Source: an uncultured Dorea sp.
GTDB taxonomy: Bacteria > Bacillota > Clostridia > Lachnospirales > Lachnospiraceae
Reading direction: 5' to 3'
DNA: 64,000 nt
Assembly (NCBI GenBank): GCA_948602995.1
Contig: CAPEBR010000010.1
Span: 57,718-121,717 of the forward strand
Shown here: positions 43,797 to 53,721 of the stretch, one piece after another
Layout of the letters: the number at the start of each line of letters is the position of its first letter
Numbering within the stretch: the stretch's first letter is position 1
Program-made: the position numbers and the translations under genes
Notes under the pieces: generated by a model
The model's input: only the letters and a program-made list of their open reading frames with translations
Database searches by the model: none
Told to the model about the DNA's origin: nothing

Positions 43797-45137
43797 TCAC
43801 ATCCTGCGTAAAACATATTTACTCTGTTTTCCATTTCCTTCTACTCTGAGCCTTCCTTCGGTACAAAGCTCTTTTAGAAGACGGAATGCTTTTGTAGAGC
43901 CTGACTGCAATAATTCTTCTGCTTCTTTCCGCGTAATCTGTCCACTTTCTGAAACATATTCCATAATTAATTCTTTCTGCAGAATCAAGGTTCTCTTTGT
44001 ATCTGCCATACCCACATCGGACGGATCGGGAAAAAGTTCATCCATCACAGTATCCTCATTTTGATTCGGCAATGTCACACGGAACACACCTTTTGCAGTT
44101 TCAAAAATGGGCGTTCTCTTCATACCTGTATATAAACGCTGAATCTTTCCCACCCCTGTACCAAAGCTCTCAATCAGCCGCATACGATAGAATAGTGCTG
44201 CCAGATTTGGATTCCTGGATTGTGATACACCCAGGAAAATTGAGCGAAGTTCCAAACCCAAAACCAATCCTCCCAGTGATACAAATTCTATCCGGTCATC
44301 ATAAATATTGATGATTGTGCTGCCGCTGAAAGAGTAATCACGATGAACGCAGCAGTTCAGCCAGGCCTCTCTGACAGCCTCTACTGGATAGTCCCTTTTA
44401 TCAATTCTGTCCAGACCGCTAAAAGATGCCTTCGTTTTATTATGAAGGTCAATAAAACGATACACTTCTTCCAGCTGTTTCAAAATCGACCCGCCAAACT
44501 CTTCCCTGTCCCGGAAAACAGCTTTATCCGCTCCCTGAAAAAGCGCTACCTTGGTTGTTACCTCGCACTGGTCGGAAAGTAGATAGGCCAGATTCGTATA
44601 CAGCCCATCTATACCGATCAGATTAAGCGACTTCATCTGCGGAGCCCCAAGCTTAATCCCCCTTTTTTCGAGTTCTTTTATAAGCACATCAAAAGTGAGA
44701 TCCTGACGGATACTCCTGCAGCTTTCATAAGATGAACCACTGTTCTGCATAATCATCTCCCGGATCCCATCATCTGTCATAGGCTGGGAGGAACTGCCTT
44801 TCCGGACATATACGCCAGATGGACGAAGTCCTTTCTCTCGAATATAATATGGGCGGTTTGTTCCTGTAGATATATGAATTTCTATTACAGTTTTTCCCTC
44901 AAATTCATTTGCCTGTATGTGCACAAATGGCATTATGTCAGGTGCAATCGCATCCTTAAGGGAATTTGCAATTTGCAGCATAACTTCATCTGGATCAGCA
45001 ATTCCCACAATTTCACCATCTTTTCTGATCCCAACCAAAACAGTACCTCCATCTGCATTAGCAAAAGCCAACACTTCCTTGCGGATTTCCGGGGTATACT
45101 CTTGCTTAAACTCTATATTTTGATTCTCATATTTCAT
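43797..45137 (-). CDS. AlbA_2-domain ATP-binding putative transcriptional regulator
   Basis: 446 residues. Residues 5-115 are an AlbA_2/Schlafen-type domain (NIEFKQEYTPEIRKEVLAFA, NADGGTVLVG). The central part is a GHKL-like ATPase (AVREAWLNCCVHRDY near residue 255, then ESFGTGVGKIQR near 325), and the C-terminus resembles a winged helix (YVSESGQITRKEAEELLQSG). Such proteins are annotated as DNA-binding ATPases and often sit in mobile or defence regions. AAGGAA precedes the ATG at wide spacing. A fragment of a sister copy lies at 29064. Confidence 0.85.
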   Translation of the reverse strand: MKYENQNIEFKQEYTPEIRKEVLAFANADGGTVLVGIRKDGEIVGIADPDEVMLQIANSLKDAIAPDIMPFVHIQANEFEGKTVIEIHISTGTNRPYYIREKGLRPSGVYVRKGSSSQPMTDDGIREMIMQNSGSSYESCRSIRQDLTFDVLIKELEKRGIKLGAPQMKSLNLIGIDGLYTNLAYLLSDQCEVTTKVALFQGADKAVFRDREEFGGSILKQLEEVYRFIDLHNKTKASFSGLDRIDKRDYPVEAVREAWLNCCVHRDYSFSGSTIINIYDDRIEFVSLGGLVLGLELRSIFLGVSQSRNPNLAALFYRMRLIESFGTGVGKIQRLYTGMKRTPIFETAKGVFRVTLPNQNEDTVMDELFPDPSDVGMADTKRTLILQKELIMEYVSESGQITRKEAEELLQSGSTKAFRLLKELCTEGRLRVEGNGKQSKYVLRRM

Positions 45138-45225
45138 TAATCTATACTGTTCCTTTCTTTCTTACTCTCCTTTATTTTAGAATGAAAAGAAAGAAAAGTC
45201 AAGTATACGTTACTGCCTACAGGCG

Positions 45226-45300
45226 CGCCTGTGACAGCAACGCATCATCCCAGTTCCGCCGCGTCAAGTTTACTCTTTAATGTTTTTTCTAGAGCTGTAA
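45226..45300 (-). pseudogene. 3' end of a HepT gene with its downstream flank
   Basis: On the minus strand this reads KTLKSKLDAAELG and stop, then GATGCGTTGCTGTCACAGG, matching 9094-9165 (end of the intact hepT and its flank) almost exactly. It lies in a 326-base gap between the AlbA_2 gene and cluster 3. Nothing else is recognised there apart from a weak stem at 45404-45434. Confidence 0.8.
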
Positions 45301-45463
45301 GTTCACCTTAATATCAAAATATTTTGAAAGGATTGCTATATTTATTATATTACTCTGAACAAGTTTTTCAAGTCCCATTTTTATTTTCCAGTCACAACAT
45401 AATAGTTGTAGTCAAAAAAAACTTGGCTACAACTCGGGATTTGTAAGTGACTCAGTCGGCAAT

Positions 45464-46936
45464 TCAAAACTTCCTAACACAATTTAAAAGCTTTGAAAAT
45501 ATATCACATGTATAGCGTTCTTTTAATAATAGCAACATAATTCCATATATTACAAAATAAACAAATGCATAAATCCCTAGATTTATCAACGCATTAATTT
45601 CTTTTTCAAATAATGGGATATGTACCAAGTTTTGAAGTATTACTGTAATTATACAGCATCCTAATGTAGCTATTATAATCTTTACAATAGATTTTGCCTG
45701 AATATTTTTTCCAATATAGTTCCATGTGTACTTTAATTGAATAGCCATTTGTGTACACTCGGCTATCAAAGTTGACACAGCAGCCCCAACAGCTCCAAAT
45801 TTCGGTATTAAAAGTATATTAAGGAGTAAATCAATAAATGCTCCAGTCATAACAGCAATCATAAACTGCGAATCTTTTCCTAAAGGAATCAAAACCTGAT
45901 TTCCTGTGATGTTTGAAAAACTTGAGATAAGCAGTATAGGCATAATTATCTTCATGCATAATGCAGCATCCAAAAATTCAGTACCTCCCAACAATAATAT
46001 ACTTTCATTTGTCTCTAGAATAAAGAAGGCCGTTAAAGGAACTGCGATCATAGGAATAACTGTTGTTGATTTTTTTAATATTCTGTTAAAACAATCAGTT
46101 TCATTTATACTAAGATAGTATGATAATCGGGGCAATAACACTGCACTAAGAGCATTTACACTTGAAAGCAGAAGACCTTTTACTTTTACGGATACTGTAT
46201 ATAGTCCAACCTCTCGGTCTCCGCTTATAAACCCCAACATAACAGTATCTAAATTGGTATATATATTTACAGCAAAGATTGAAGCAAATAAAATCATCAT
46301 TGGTTTAAAATGCTTTTTCAGCTCAAGTTTCCCTATATTCTTCAGGGATATAAATTTTTTCGAATACCATAGATTTAAAATATATGATCCAGATATTGAA
46401 AATGCGCTAATAAAAGCATATATTAAATAGTCTGCTTTTTCATTAACAAATAAAAAAATTAAAATTAATGAAATAATTTTAAAAATAATAGAACGTTTTG
46501 TTATATACGAGTATTGTTCTAGGCCTGAATAAAGCCAGTTCAAGCCTAAGACAGAGGAAAAAACTAAGGCAATATTTATAAAAAGTAAAACCTTTTCAGA
46601 GGCAAACTTATCAACTATCGGTATAGACAAAAGCAAAGCTACAATAACAATAGCCGTAGAAATCATGTTAATACAAAAAAGTTCAACTGTAACCTTTGAC
46701 AATTCCTTTTTATCTTCTCTTACCTTTGCAGTTGCTCTAATACCATAAGTAGATATCCCCAATGATGCTAACATAATAGCATAATTAGCTACCGCCGTAA
46801 AAAACGAAACTTTACCTAAGCCATCAGCTGATAGAATCCTGGATACATACGGAAAAGTAACTAAAGGAAAGACTATATTTGACACTGTATAAAGGATATT
46901 TAGTGAGGCATTCATTTTGATTGAATTGATTTTCAT
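45464..46936 (-). CDS. Wzx-type flippase of cluster 3
   Basis: 490-residue MATE-like flippase with about 14 hydrophobic segments and the typical start (NILYTVSNIVFPLVTFPYVS, RILSADGLGKVSF). It is the last gene of cluster 3 and starts 6 bases after the stop of the HAD-domain gene. It resembles the cluster 2 flippase more than that of cluster 1. With the Wzy at 48834 it makes cluster 3 a complete Wzx/Wzy locus. Confidence 0.92.
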   Translation of the reverse strand: MKINSIKMNASLNILYTVSNIVFPLVTFPYVSRILSADGLGKVSFFTAVANYAIMLASLGISTYGIRATAKVREDKKELSKVTVELFCINMISTAIVIVALLLSIPIVDKFASEKVLLFINIALVFSSVLGLNWLYSGLEQYSYITKRSIIFKIISLILIFLFVNEKADYLIYAFISAFSISGSYILNLWYSKKFISLKNIGKLELKKHFKPMMILFASIFAVNIYTNLDTVMLGFISGDREVGLYTVSVKVKGLLLSSVNALSAVLLPRLSYYLSINETDCFNRILKKSTTVIPMIAVPLTAFFILETNESILLLGGTEFLDAALCMKIIMPILLISSFSNITGNQVLIPLGKDSQFMIAVMTGAFIDLLLNILLIPKFGAVGAAVSTLIAECTQMAIQLKYTWNYIGKNIQAKSIVKIIIATLGCCIITVILQNLVHIPLFEKEINALINLGIYAFVYFVIYGIMLLLLKERYTCDIFSKLLNCVRKF

Positions 46937-46942
46937 ATTTCT

Positions 46943-48847
46943 TTACCTTATTATCATCAACTTTTTTATAAAATAAACGAAATGACAATACATATTTGCA
47001 AATGGATATAGGAAATATAGGTGAAACTTATTCAAAATTCTATAAGAATATTCGACATAAAAATAATCCTTCTTCATAATCTTGTCCCGTATATAAGATC
47101 CTTCTGCCTTAAGCTTTGTGCCAGAAATATTTCCAAAGTTTTCCTTAGCCTTTTTCCTAAATTCTAAATATATTTTGTCATGCTTTGGTCTGAAAATACA
47201 TTGAGTTCTCAAATAACTTTTTGCGATTGTTTGGCTAATGGATTCTGATGATATCTTACTTTTAAAAAACTCTTGGCATAACATTTTAAAAGATGAATTC
47301 ATTGCTCTCTGCCAATCATTAATAAATTGATAAATTTCAATATCTTCATATTTATTTGATATATTTGGCTCCGCCATGTTATTTTTTTGCACATAGCATA
47401 TTGTTGGTCCATGATCTGCGGCAAATACTTTTTCTAAGTCTACATAATTATTTGAATATATATTGTAAAAATTTGAATTGCTACTCTCTTCAAACATTAA
47501 GCCCTTTTTTGAATTAGTGCTTGTAGAAATACATTTAAATAATCCAAAATAAAAACCTGCTATCTTTGTTTCTCTGTCATAAATCTCATATATATTATCT
47601 TGAATCGTTCCTTTCCAACCAATATCAACCAAAAAAATTGTTTCATTATTTCCATTGTTTAATTGTTTAAGATACTTTTTAATTAATATTCTTTGTGACT
47701 TTCTTTTTTTGTTATACAAGTCTACAAGCAAATCGTATTGAGCCATTTGACTCAAGTTTTGTTTAGAAACAATACTATTTATATCTACACCAGCTTTATG
47801 CAAATCATCTATTTCTGAATTTTCAAATCCGATCGATTTCAAAAAATCCTTTACAATAAGCTCGTGATATTGCCTAAAAATACGCTCAAATTTCTCATCT
47901 TTAAAATCCTTTAATGATGGCAATAGTGTAGACCTTCTTGAAACATATAGGTATTTCGTTAAAATTAAATTGTGAGGATATAAAGTGTTTTGGTATATGT
48001 CAAACATTTCTTTTAGATTTTGCCCTTCCCTCGAGCAGAACAATAAGACGCTAATATCATTTTTTTTGGCTTCTACATAAAGTCTTTCACAAAATAAATA
48101 CAATGCAGCACTATATCCTGAAAAAATATTATTTTGAGTAGTTTTTGTTAATTGCATAACAATTTTTTTCAGAGGCGCTCTTTTGTTTATTGTTAATTTA
48201 GAATCATAGGGGACTAGAATTGTTTTTATTCCAAGTGTTCGAGGAATTCTATCATCAGATTCTCGATTATCTCCTATCATGGTAAAATCATTGGCTGATA
48301 TAGGATAGCGATTTAAAATATATTTATAGAGATTCCCTGTTGATTTACGCTTCCCTATTTCGCAAGATACAAAAATATTGTTCACGTAATCTAAAATTCC
48401 AAAATGATGAAATATGTACTCAAAAAATTTCTTTGGCAAATAAAAATCCGTTACTACTATTATGTAATTGCCTTGTGCATACTTTTCTTTTAAAAGAGAT
48501 ACATTGTCATTATCTAAAAATAAATGATCCATTTCTATATTTTGTTCAATATTATATGAAAGATCAATAAATTCTTTTTTAGAAATAGGGAGAGAATTAT
48601 TCTCGGCACAAATCTTTTCATAAATTGTCCCAAGTAGTTTGTTATAAGTAATATCCTCACGTACTTTTTTTAGTGTTTTTTCTGCCTCCTTTCTGATATC
48701 ATATAAATTTTCTCCTAAAATTGCAAACTTTAAGCAGGCGCTAATTTCCCTGGCCCAGGAGAATAAAACAACTTCCGGATGACAGTCCCTGTGAAGCAAT
48801 GTATCAAAACAATCAAAGGCTATTATGTCCATATTAGCATACCTCAT
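46943..48847 (-). CDS. HAD-domain protein with large unidentified C-terminal region
   Basis: 634 residues. Residues 1-230 are a HAD fold with motif I FDCFDTLLH, motif II VVTDFYLP near residue 133 and motif IV MIGDNRESDDRIP near 191. The remaining 400 residues, with segments such as LLFCSREGQNLKEMF (about 270), FLVDIGWKGTIQDNIY (about 420) and YFGLF, recur in glycan loci together with HAD domains but have no function I can name. It overlaps the polymerase gene by 14 bases. It might dephosphorylate and transfer a phospho-alcohol, which is speculation. Confidence 0.65.
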   Translation of the reverse strand: MRYANMDIIAFDCFDTLLHRDCHPEVVLFSWAREISACLKFAILGENLYDIRKEAEKTLKKVREDITYNKLLGTIYEKICAENNSLPISKKEFIDLSYNIEQNIEMDHLFLDNDNVSLLKEKYAQGNYIIVVTDFYLPKKFFEYIFHHFGILDYVNNIFVSCEIGKRKSTGNLYKYILNRYPISANDFTMIGDNRESDDRIPRTLGIKTILVPYDSKLTINKRAPLKKIVMQLTKTTQNNIFSGYSAALYLFCERLYVEAKKNDISVLLFCSREGQNLKEMFDIYQNTLYPHNLILTKYLYVSRRSTLLPSLKDFKDEKFERIFRQYHELIVKDFLKSIGFENSEIDDLHKAGVDINSIVSKQNLSQMAQYDLLVDLYNKKRKSQRILIKKYLKQLNNGNNETIFLVDIGWKGTIQDNIYEIYDRETKIAGFYFGLFKCISTSTNSKKGLMFEESSNSNFYNIYSNNYVDLEKVFAADHGPTICYVQKNNMAEPNISNKYEDIEIYQFINDWQRAMNSSFKMLCQEFFKSKISSESISQTIAKSYLRTQCIFRPKHDKIYLEFRKKAKENFGNISGTKLKAEGSYIRDKIMKKDYFYVEYSYRILNKFHLYFLYPFANMYCHFVYFIKKLMIIR

Positions 48848-50198
48848 TTCTAAGCGTTTGCTTATTTAATTTATCTGTATCAATTAAAAGTATTTTGAAA
48901 ATATATAAATAAATAAAGGCCTTTATCTGTGTCCATGAAAGGACCTGCGAATAAAACCAATCTGCATAAAACATTAATGCAACTGAGTGAACTATCATAG
49001 CATATATTATTATTCTAAATTCAACTAAACTAGGTTTAAATACATGCGTTTTAAAAAATCTCACTTTTTTGTTGCATTTGATAGAACGGTAGAAAATAGC
49101 AAACACCCCTCCTTGAATTATGGAAAGCAAAGATACTCCTATCCCGCCAAAATCTGCATAAAACATCCGAAAAGCGGTGTATACATTCCCCATACCGTAT
49201 CCTGCTATACTCCTAAACTCCAAGGTGTAGTCATAATTATATTCGGGTATATGTGTTAATTTCCCTAAGAAATTATATATACCCCAAAAAGTTTCTTTCC
49301 CAAATAAAGGGCTTTTATCAACGGGATTTCTTAAATAGTCATTAAAATTAAGTGTTCCTGTCCCCAAATAATGTGATATATATTCAATTAAGCCTGCTTC
49401 ATTCTGGCGTCCCACAAATGATCTCAAAAAGCTAAATAAAAGAACAACTATAACGGCTATCCCTAAATATCGACTAAGCATTCTTAATCTTCTTTTATGA
49501 GACAGAGTTCCGGTACGAAATTTCAAGAAATAATATATAGTGACTGCAGCAAACGGAAGGCGTATTAAATCTAATCTTGATGCTCCCATAAGCGTAGACA
49601 GTAATCCTATAGAAATTGCAATGATTAGGTTTATATTCCACTTTTTAGTAATTAAAAAATTATTAATGAGTATATAAACGAATAAATATATTAGTGAATT
49701 TATTATAAATTTTAAATCAATAATTATTTGTGGAATATTGATATTTTCTTCAATTAGATTTCCGTATGCAACAATATAACGATACTTGGCCATTGTATTT
49801 ACCCAGGTTGATCCACCCATCAAATTTTGCATATAGTAAGCGAATAAGGCCAAAACTATAATTGAGACAACGTCAAACATAATAATCTTCTTATTGCTAA
49901 TATTAATATATTTTAATTTTTCATAGGCATTAATTTTTGTATGTATAGTAGCTTCCAAAATAAAATAACCTACAAGGAAAGAAAAAATCCCTAATAAAAT
50001 ATAAAAGGTTGTATATTTTGTAATAGTAATATCCCATACTCCACGCATCATTAATGTAGAAAATACACTTAAAGTAAAAAAAGCACATAGTAAGAATGGT
50101 GGCGCCATATAATCACCATTATAAAGATAATATGTTGACAATAAAAAAATTAAAATTACCATTATTAATATATATATCATGAGCATGTTCACCATCAC
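48834..50198 (-). CDS. O-antigen polymerase-like protein (Wzy) of cluster 3
   Basis: 454-residue membrane protein with about 11-12 hydrophobic segments and a large loop near residues 260-345. It is of the oligosaccharide-repeat-unit polymerase type rather than EpsG, lacking the RDYxxGTD motif of the other two polymerases. Conserved-looking loop residues include FRSFVGRQNEAG near residue 257. The family is inferred from topology, size and position between a glycosyltransferase and Wzx. Confidence 0.75.
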   Translation of the reverse strand: MMVNMLMIYILIMVILIFLLSTYYLYNGDYMAPPFLLCAFFTLSVFSTLMMRGVWDITITKYTTFYILLGIFSFLVGYFILEATIHTKINAYEKLKYINISNKKIIMFDVVSIIVLALFAYYMQNLMGGSTWVNTMAKYRYIVAYGNLIEENINIPQIIIDLKFIINSLIYLFVYILINNFLITKKWNINLIIAISIGLLSTLMGASRLDLIRLPFAAVTIYYFLKFRTGTLSHKRRLRMLSRYLGIAVIVVLLFSFLRSFVGRQNEAGLIEYISHYLGTGTLNFNDYLRNPVDKSPLFGKETFWGIYNFLGKLTHIPEYNYDYTLEFRSIAGYGMGNVYTAFRMFYADFGGIGVSLLSIIQGGVFAIFYRSIKCNKKVRFFKTHVFKPSLVEFRIIIYAMIVHSVALMFYADWFYSQVLSWTQIKAFIYLYIFKILLIDTDKLNKQTLRNEVC

Positions 50199-51086
50199 TT
50201 AATTCTTTTTAAATCTATTAGCCCATCCTTTTTCGGTATATCCATCTATTATTTTCTGATCGATGTCTATATATGGGCTTTTTATAAAATTTTCTATGTT
50301 ATCTATTGAATCTTTTCCTAAAATAAAGACATTATTTTTATTGTAAAAATTATATTCATAGATATTCTTATTATTTGTAATCAATTTCTTTTTATAAAAT
50401 AAAGCTTCTAGCGGTCTTAGCGTAATTCCCTCTTGCCAACTTGCCTGTATATCTATGAGTACTTTGGATTTTGAAATATTTTCTAAAACCAGGTTATAAG
50501 TCATATATTCTGAATTATAATTAACAATGCAAAACTTTGTCTTAAGCCCTCTTTTCTTTAATTCATGTTCTAGATTTAGTAAAGCATCTAAGCGTCCTTT
50601 ATCTTTCCCAATAAAAAAAGCATCATATTCTGTTTCTCTTTCAATATATATGCTACTTGGTATGTAAAACTGGGGATTATAATTCATTTCGTAAAGTAAA
50701 CTGTCCTTTTTGTCAAATGTCCATAGTTCACATTTCTCTCTATCAATGCCATTTGGATTAACTGAGGAGTAGACTGAATTTCTATACCAAACAATAACCC
50801 TTTTATTGGGGTTCCTTTTCTTTATATACCTAACAACATTAAATGTATTTCCAGCATCGCCTAATATTATTATCTGAAACTGTTGGATATATTTTACCCA
50901 TTCAGCAAACCATATTTTCTTAAATGGCAAAAACGAAGAAAGATGGAATTTGCGGAGTACTCGGAGAAAATATGGTGCTTTTTCTGACTTTAACATTTTG
51001 GAAAACTTTAGTCCTTCATCTTGATAATTTTCTAAATGATATTGTTCATATAAATCATCAATTAGTACCAATGCTTTATCTGTCAT
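50199..51086 (-). CDS. Glycosyltransferase-like protein, CgeB/LPS-biosynthesis type
   Basis: 295 residues from ATG 51086, which follows GGGAG by 9 bases; the frame is open further upstream to 51212, and KCIILTGRKRN before this ATG could be coding with a non-ATG start. GT-B-like features are IIILGDAGNTFNVVRYI, ANWY-like VIVWYRNSVY, DAFFIGKDKGRLDALL near residue 170 and ASWQEGITLRPLEALFYKK near residue 235. It probably transfers a sugar in cluster 3. The exact family is uncertain. Confidence 0.65.
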   Translation of the reverse strand: MTDKALVLIDDLYEQYHLENYQDEGLKFSKMLKSEKAPYFLRVLRKFHLSSFLPFKKIWFAEWVKYIQQFQIIILGDAGNTFNVVRYIKKRNPNKRVIVWYRNSVYSSVNPNGIDREKCELWTFDKKDSLLYEMNYNPQFYIPSSIYIERETEYDAFFIGKDKGRLDALLNLEHELKKRGLKTKFCIVNYNSEYMTYNLVLENISKSKVLIDIQASWQEGITLRPLEALFYKKKLITNNKNIYEYNFYNKNNVFILGKDSIDNIENFIKSPYIDIDQKIIDGYTEKGWANRFKKN

Positions 51087-51127
51087 ATTGCGTTTTCTCC
51101 CTGTTAAAATAATGCACTTTCTAACGT

Positions 51128-52123
51128 TTAATTCATTGCCCCCTTTTGTCCAAATTTTCTTCCAATTTGATAGGAGCAATGCATTCCAAGCAGTGATATC
51201 CATGAGGCGCACTTATTTTTTTTACGAATATATTTTGAAGTATCTGACATTACAGTTTTTTGAACCGTTTTTAGTTTTTTCCATATACGCTTCTTTTCTT
51301 TTTCGTTCCCGTGGGGAATTTGAAGAAATACAGAGTATAGCATAGCATAAACTCTTGAACATGCTGCTTTATTTAGCCCAAGCTCATTTAGATTCTCATC
51401 TTGTACTAATTGATCAAATATTGATAATGCAATTAGTTTCTTCTCATTGAACTTTTGGCGGATAATACTGTCTCTTCTTTTTCTATAAGCATATAAATCC
51501 CCATAAATAATAGCTGAATTAGATGCTTCTAGAAATAGTTTATATGTCGTTGCTACATCCTCATAAAGATATCCATATGGAAATCTAATCTTATCGAAGA
51601 GTTTCTTTTTGCAAAATTTAAATGGGGCTCCTGTCGCTATTTGCTGATAAAGCATTTTCTCCAAAACAACTTTAGCCTCTAAGTATTCCATACGACATTC
51701 ATCCCGCCTACTTGCCAGGACCGGTTTAAAAACATCACCATCCCAAAAATCAGTGCCGCCTTTCATTGCTACAATATCACAATTACCTTCTTGTATTGCC
51801 TGCATATAAATTTCAACAAATATGGGCGAAATATAATCATCACTGTCTACAAATGAGATGTACTCTCCTTTACAGATATCTAACCCTGAATTTCGGGCAT
51901 CCGAAAGCCCTCCATTTGTTTTATGAACAACTTTAATCCGAATATCTTTCTCTTTATATTCATCGCATAATTTCCCAGAGGAATCTGAAGAGCCATCATT
52001 TATAAGGATAACTTCTATATTTTTATATGTTTGCATTAATATGCTGTCGATACATTCTTTTAGATAATTTTCCACATTATAAACAGGAACTATAATGGAA
52101 ACTAATGGTATTTGTCGATCCAT
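51128..52123 (-). CDS. Family 2 glycosyltransferase
   Basis: 331-residue GT2 enzyme with IIVPVYNVENYLKECIDS, NDGSSDSSG, GGLSDARNSGL and the VDSDDYI metal site. GGAGG 8 bases before ATG 52123 selects this start over 52147. It follows the hexapeptide acetyltransferase gene on the same strand, and its first codons overlap no other gene. A sugar transferase of the cluster 3 repeat unit. Confidence 0.9.
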   Translation of the reverse strand: MDRQIPLVSIIVPVYNVENYLKECIDSILMQTYKNIEVILINDGSSDSSGKLCDEYKEKDIRIKVVHKTNGGLSDARNSGLDICKGEYISFVDSDDYISPIFVEIYMQAIQEGNCDIVAMKGGTDFWDGDVFKPVLASRRDECRMEYLEAKVVLEKMLYQQIATGAPFKFCKKKLFDKIRFPYGYLYEDVATTYKLFLEASNSAIIYGDLYAYRKRRDSIIRQKFNEKKLIALSIFDQLVQDENLNELGLNKAACSRVYAMLYSVFLQIPHGNEKEKKRIWKKLKTVQKTVMSDTSKYIRKKNKCASWISLLGMHCSYQIGRKFGQKGAMN

Positions 52124-52140
52124 ACGTATCACCCTCCATC

Positions 52141-52647
52141 TTAGCAATCGTCCTCAAATCTCTTTAAAATCCGAGCTGGTATACCACCGTATAATCCATC
52201 ATCTTTGCAATCCTTAGTAACCACAGCACCTGCGGCTATAACGCATCCTTTACCAATCGTTACACCCGGTAATATTAATACATTTGCACCAATCCAGGTG
52301 CCTTTTCCTATCTTAATTGGTTTTAGTTGTGTTTCCCGAACTGCTCGCTGATCCGTCTCCCCAATATTATGTGAATGTGTGCAAAATATAACATTCGGAC
52401 CTACAGTCACATTGTCCCCAAGTTCTACCAAAGATTCTGTATCTAAGTGAGAGTAAAATTTACAGAAATTATTAATAAAACAATTACAGCCTATTTTAAT
52501 ATTTTCTCCAGTAAAATAACAATCACTTCTTATTCTCGTTCCTTTACCTATAGAATAACCATATAGGCTCAGCAAACTATTTCTTATATTTCCGGGTATA
52601 CATTGTGATTTTTGAATTTTTAAAAGAAGCTTAGCGACTCTTTTCAT
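52141..52647 (-). CDS. Hexapeptide-repeat O-acetyltransferase
   Basis: 168-residue left-handed beta-helix acetyltransferase. The imperfect hexapeptide pattern runs from about residue 40 (IGKGTRIRSD) to the end (IGKGTWIGANVLILPGVTIG), followed by KGCVIAAGAVVTKDC, the WbbJ/maltose-acetyltransferase signature. The likely catalytic His is in FCTHSHNIG near residue 92. Its start abuts the upstream epimerase stop. It probably O-acetylates a sugar of the cluster 3 glycan. Confidence 0.88.
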   Translation of the reverse strand: MKRVAKLLLKIQKSQCIPGNIRNSLLSLYGYSIGKGTRIRSDCYFTGENIKIGCNCFINNFCKFYSHLDTESLVELGDNVTVGPNVIFCTHSHNIGETDQRAVRETQLKPIKIGKGTWIGANVLILPGVTIGKGCVIAAGAVVTKDCKDDGLYGGIPARILKRFEDDC

Positions 52648-53699
52648 TAGATCATATCCTTTAATATCTTAATGTTTTTCTCCATGCCGCTCTTTATGTC
52701 GTATTTAGCCTTCCACCCAAGAGCCTTTAGCTTGCTTCCGTCAAGTCTTGCCTTTGTTGCTGTACTGTATCCGGCTTTCTCCATAGCGTCTGGCAACTCA
52801 AATACAACCTTTTTACCTGCGATCTGAGCAAGAATTGCAGCTAGGTCATTTAGCATAATATCCGATTTTTCATCTGCAATATTATATGCTTCGCCGTTCT
52901 CCCCTTTCAGCAATACGGTTAGAAGACCAGAGACTGCATCAGTAACGTATGTATAGGAATAGTGCTGCGTACCAGCCGACTTCAAAACAATATTTTCACC
53001 TGCAATTGCCTTTCGGATAAACTGGCTTACTGCCTTTGTATCTGTCATGAGCATGGTTGGACCATATGTTCTTGTCAGACGTGGAATTACCACATCAAGG
53101 TCCTTCTGAGTTTTATATGCCTGGCAAAGCGCCTCGCCACAGCGTTTGCCTTCTGGATAACCAGCGCGCATTGTATTACAGTCAATGTATCCACAGTAGT
53201 GTTCATCGAAAAATTCCGTATCTCCACGGTTTTCACCGTAAATTTCATTTGAAGAGACGAATACAAATCGAGTTGTGTTATGTTCTACTGCGAATTCCAA
53301 CAGGTTATTTGTACCTACAACATTTGATGTCACTGTACCTATTGGATCAGTGGAATAAGCCACTGGATGGGTGTTGCTAGCCATATGGACAATGTAGTCT
53401 ACTGTTTTGGTATCCAATTCCAACGGCTTATTGATATCATGAGGGAAAAATTTGAATAGCTCATTACCCCAAATATCTGTAAATACCTTCTTTGCTTTAT
53501 CTACATTTCGACCAACTGCATATACTGTGCATTTCATTCTGCAGCGCCTGTTCCTATGCATTATAACATCAACTAACAAGCGGCCAATTAGCCCGCTTGC
53601 TCCAGTAATAAGGATACATCTGTTTTCTAACTTGTGCCAAGGCAGATTAAGTCCTGCCAAATACTCTAAATCATCTCTATATAATGGGCTCCTTATCAT
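52647..53699 (-). CDS. NAD-dependent epimerase/dehydratase-family protein beside a CDP-polyol gene
   Basis: 350-residue extended SDR with the Rossmann motif ILITGASGLIGRLL near residue 28 and VHMASNTHP near residue 107. The catalytic Tyr/Lys are expected in AGYPEGKRCGEALC, where YPEGK fits the YxxxK spacing. It lies 23 bases from an IspD/TarI-like cytidylyltransferase gene, as in loci making CDP-linked polyols or aldoses, so it may reduce or epimerise the cytidylylated or phosphorylated precursor. The precise substrate is unknown. Confidence 0.8.
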   Translation of the reverse strand: MIRSPLYRDDLEYLAGLNLPWHKLENRCILITGASGLIGRLLVDVIMHRNRRCRMKCTVYAVGRNVDKAKKVFTDIWGNELFKFFPHDINKPLELDTKTVDYIVHMASNTHPVAYSTDPIGTVTSNVVGTNNLLEFAVEHNTTRFVFVSSNEIYGENRGDTEFFDEHYCGYIDCNTMRAGYPEGKRCGEALCQAYKTQKDLDVVIPRLTRTYGPTMLMTDTKAVSQFIRKAIAGENIVLKSAGTQHYSYTYVTDAVSGLLTVLLKGENGEAYNIADEKSDIMLNDLAAILAQIAGKKVVFELPDAMEKAGYSTATKARLDGSKLKALGWKAKYDIKSGMEKNIKILKDMI

Positions 53700-53721
53700 T
53701 TGAAATCTTCTCCCGTCATAC

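Noticed and set aside
45404..45434. Stem AGTTGTAG/CTACAACT as terminator of cluster 3
   Set aside because: The stem is only 8 bp, the A/T run lies in the loop rather than after the stem, and no T-tract follows on the minus strand.
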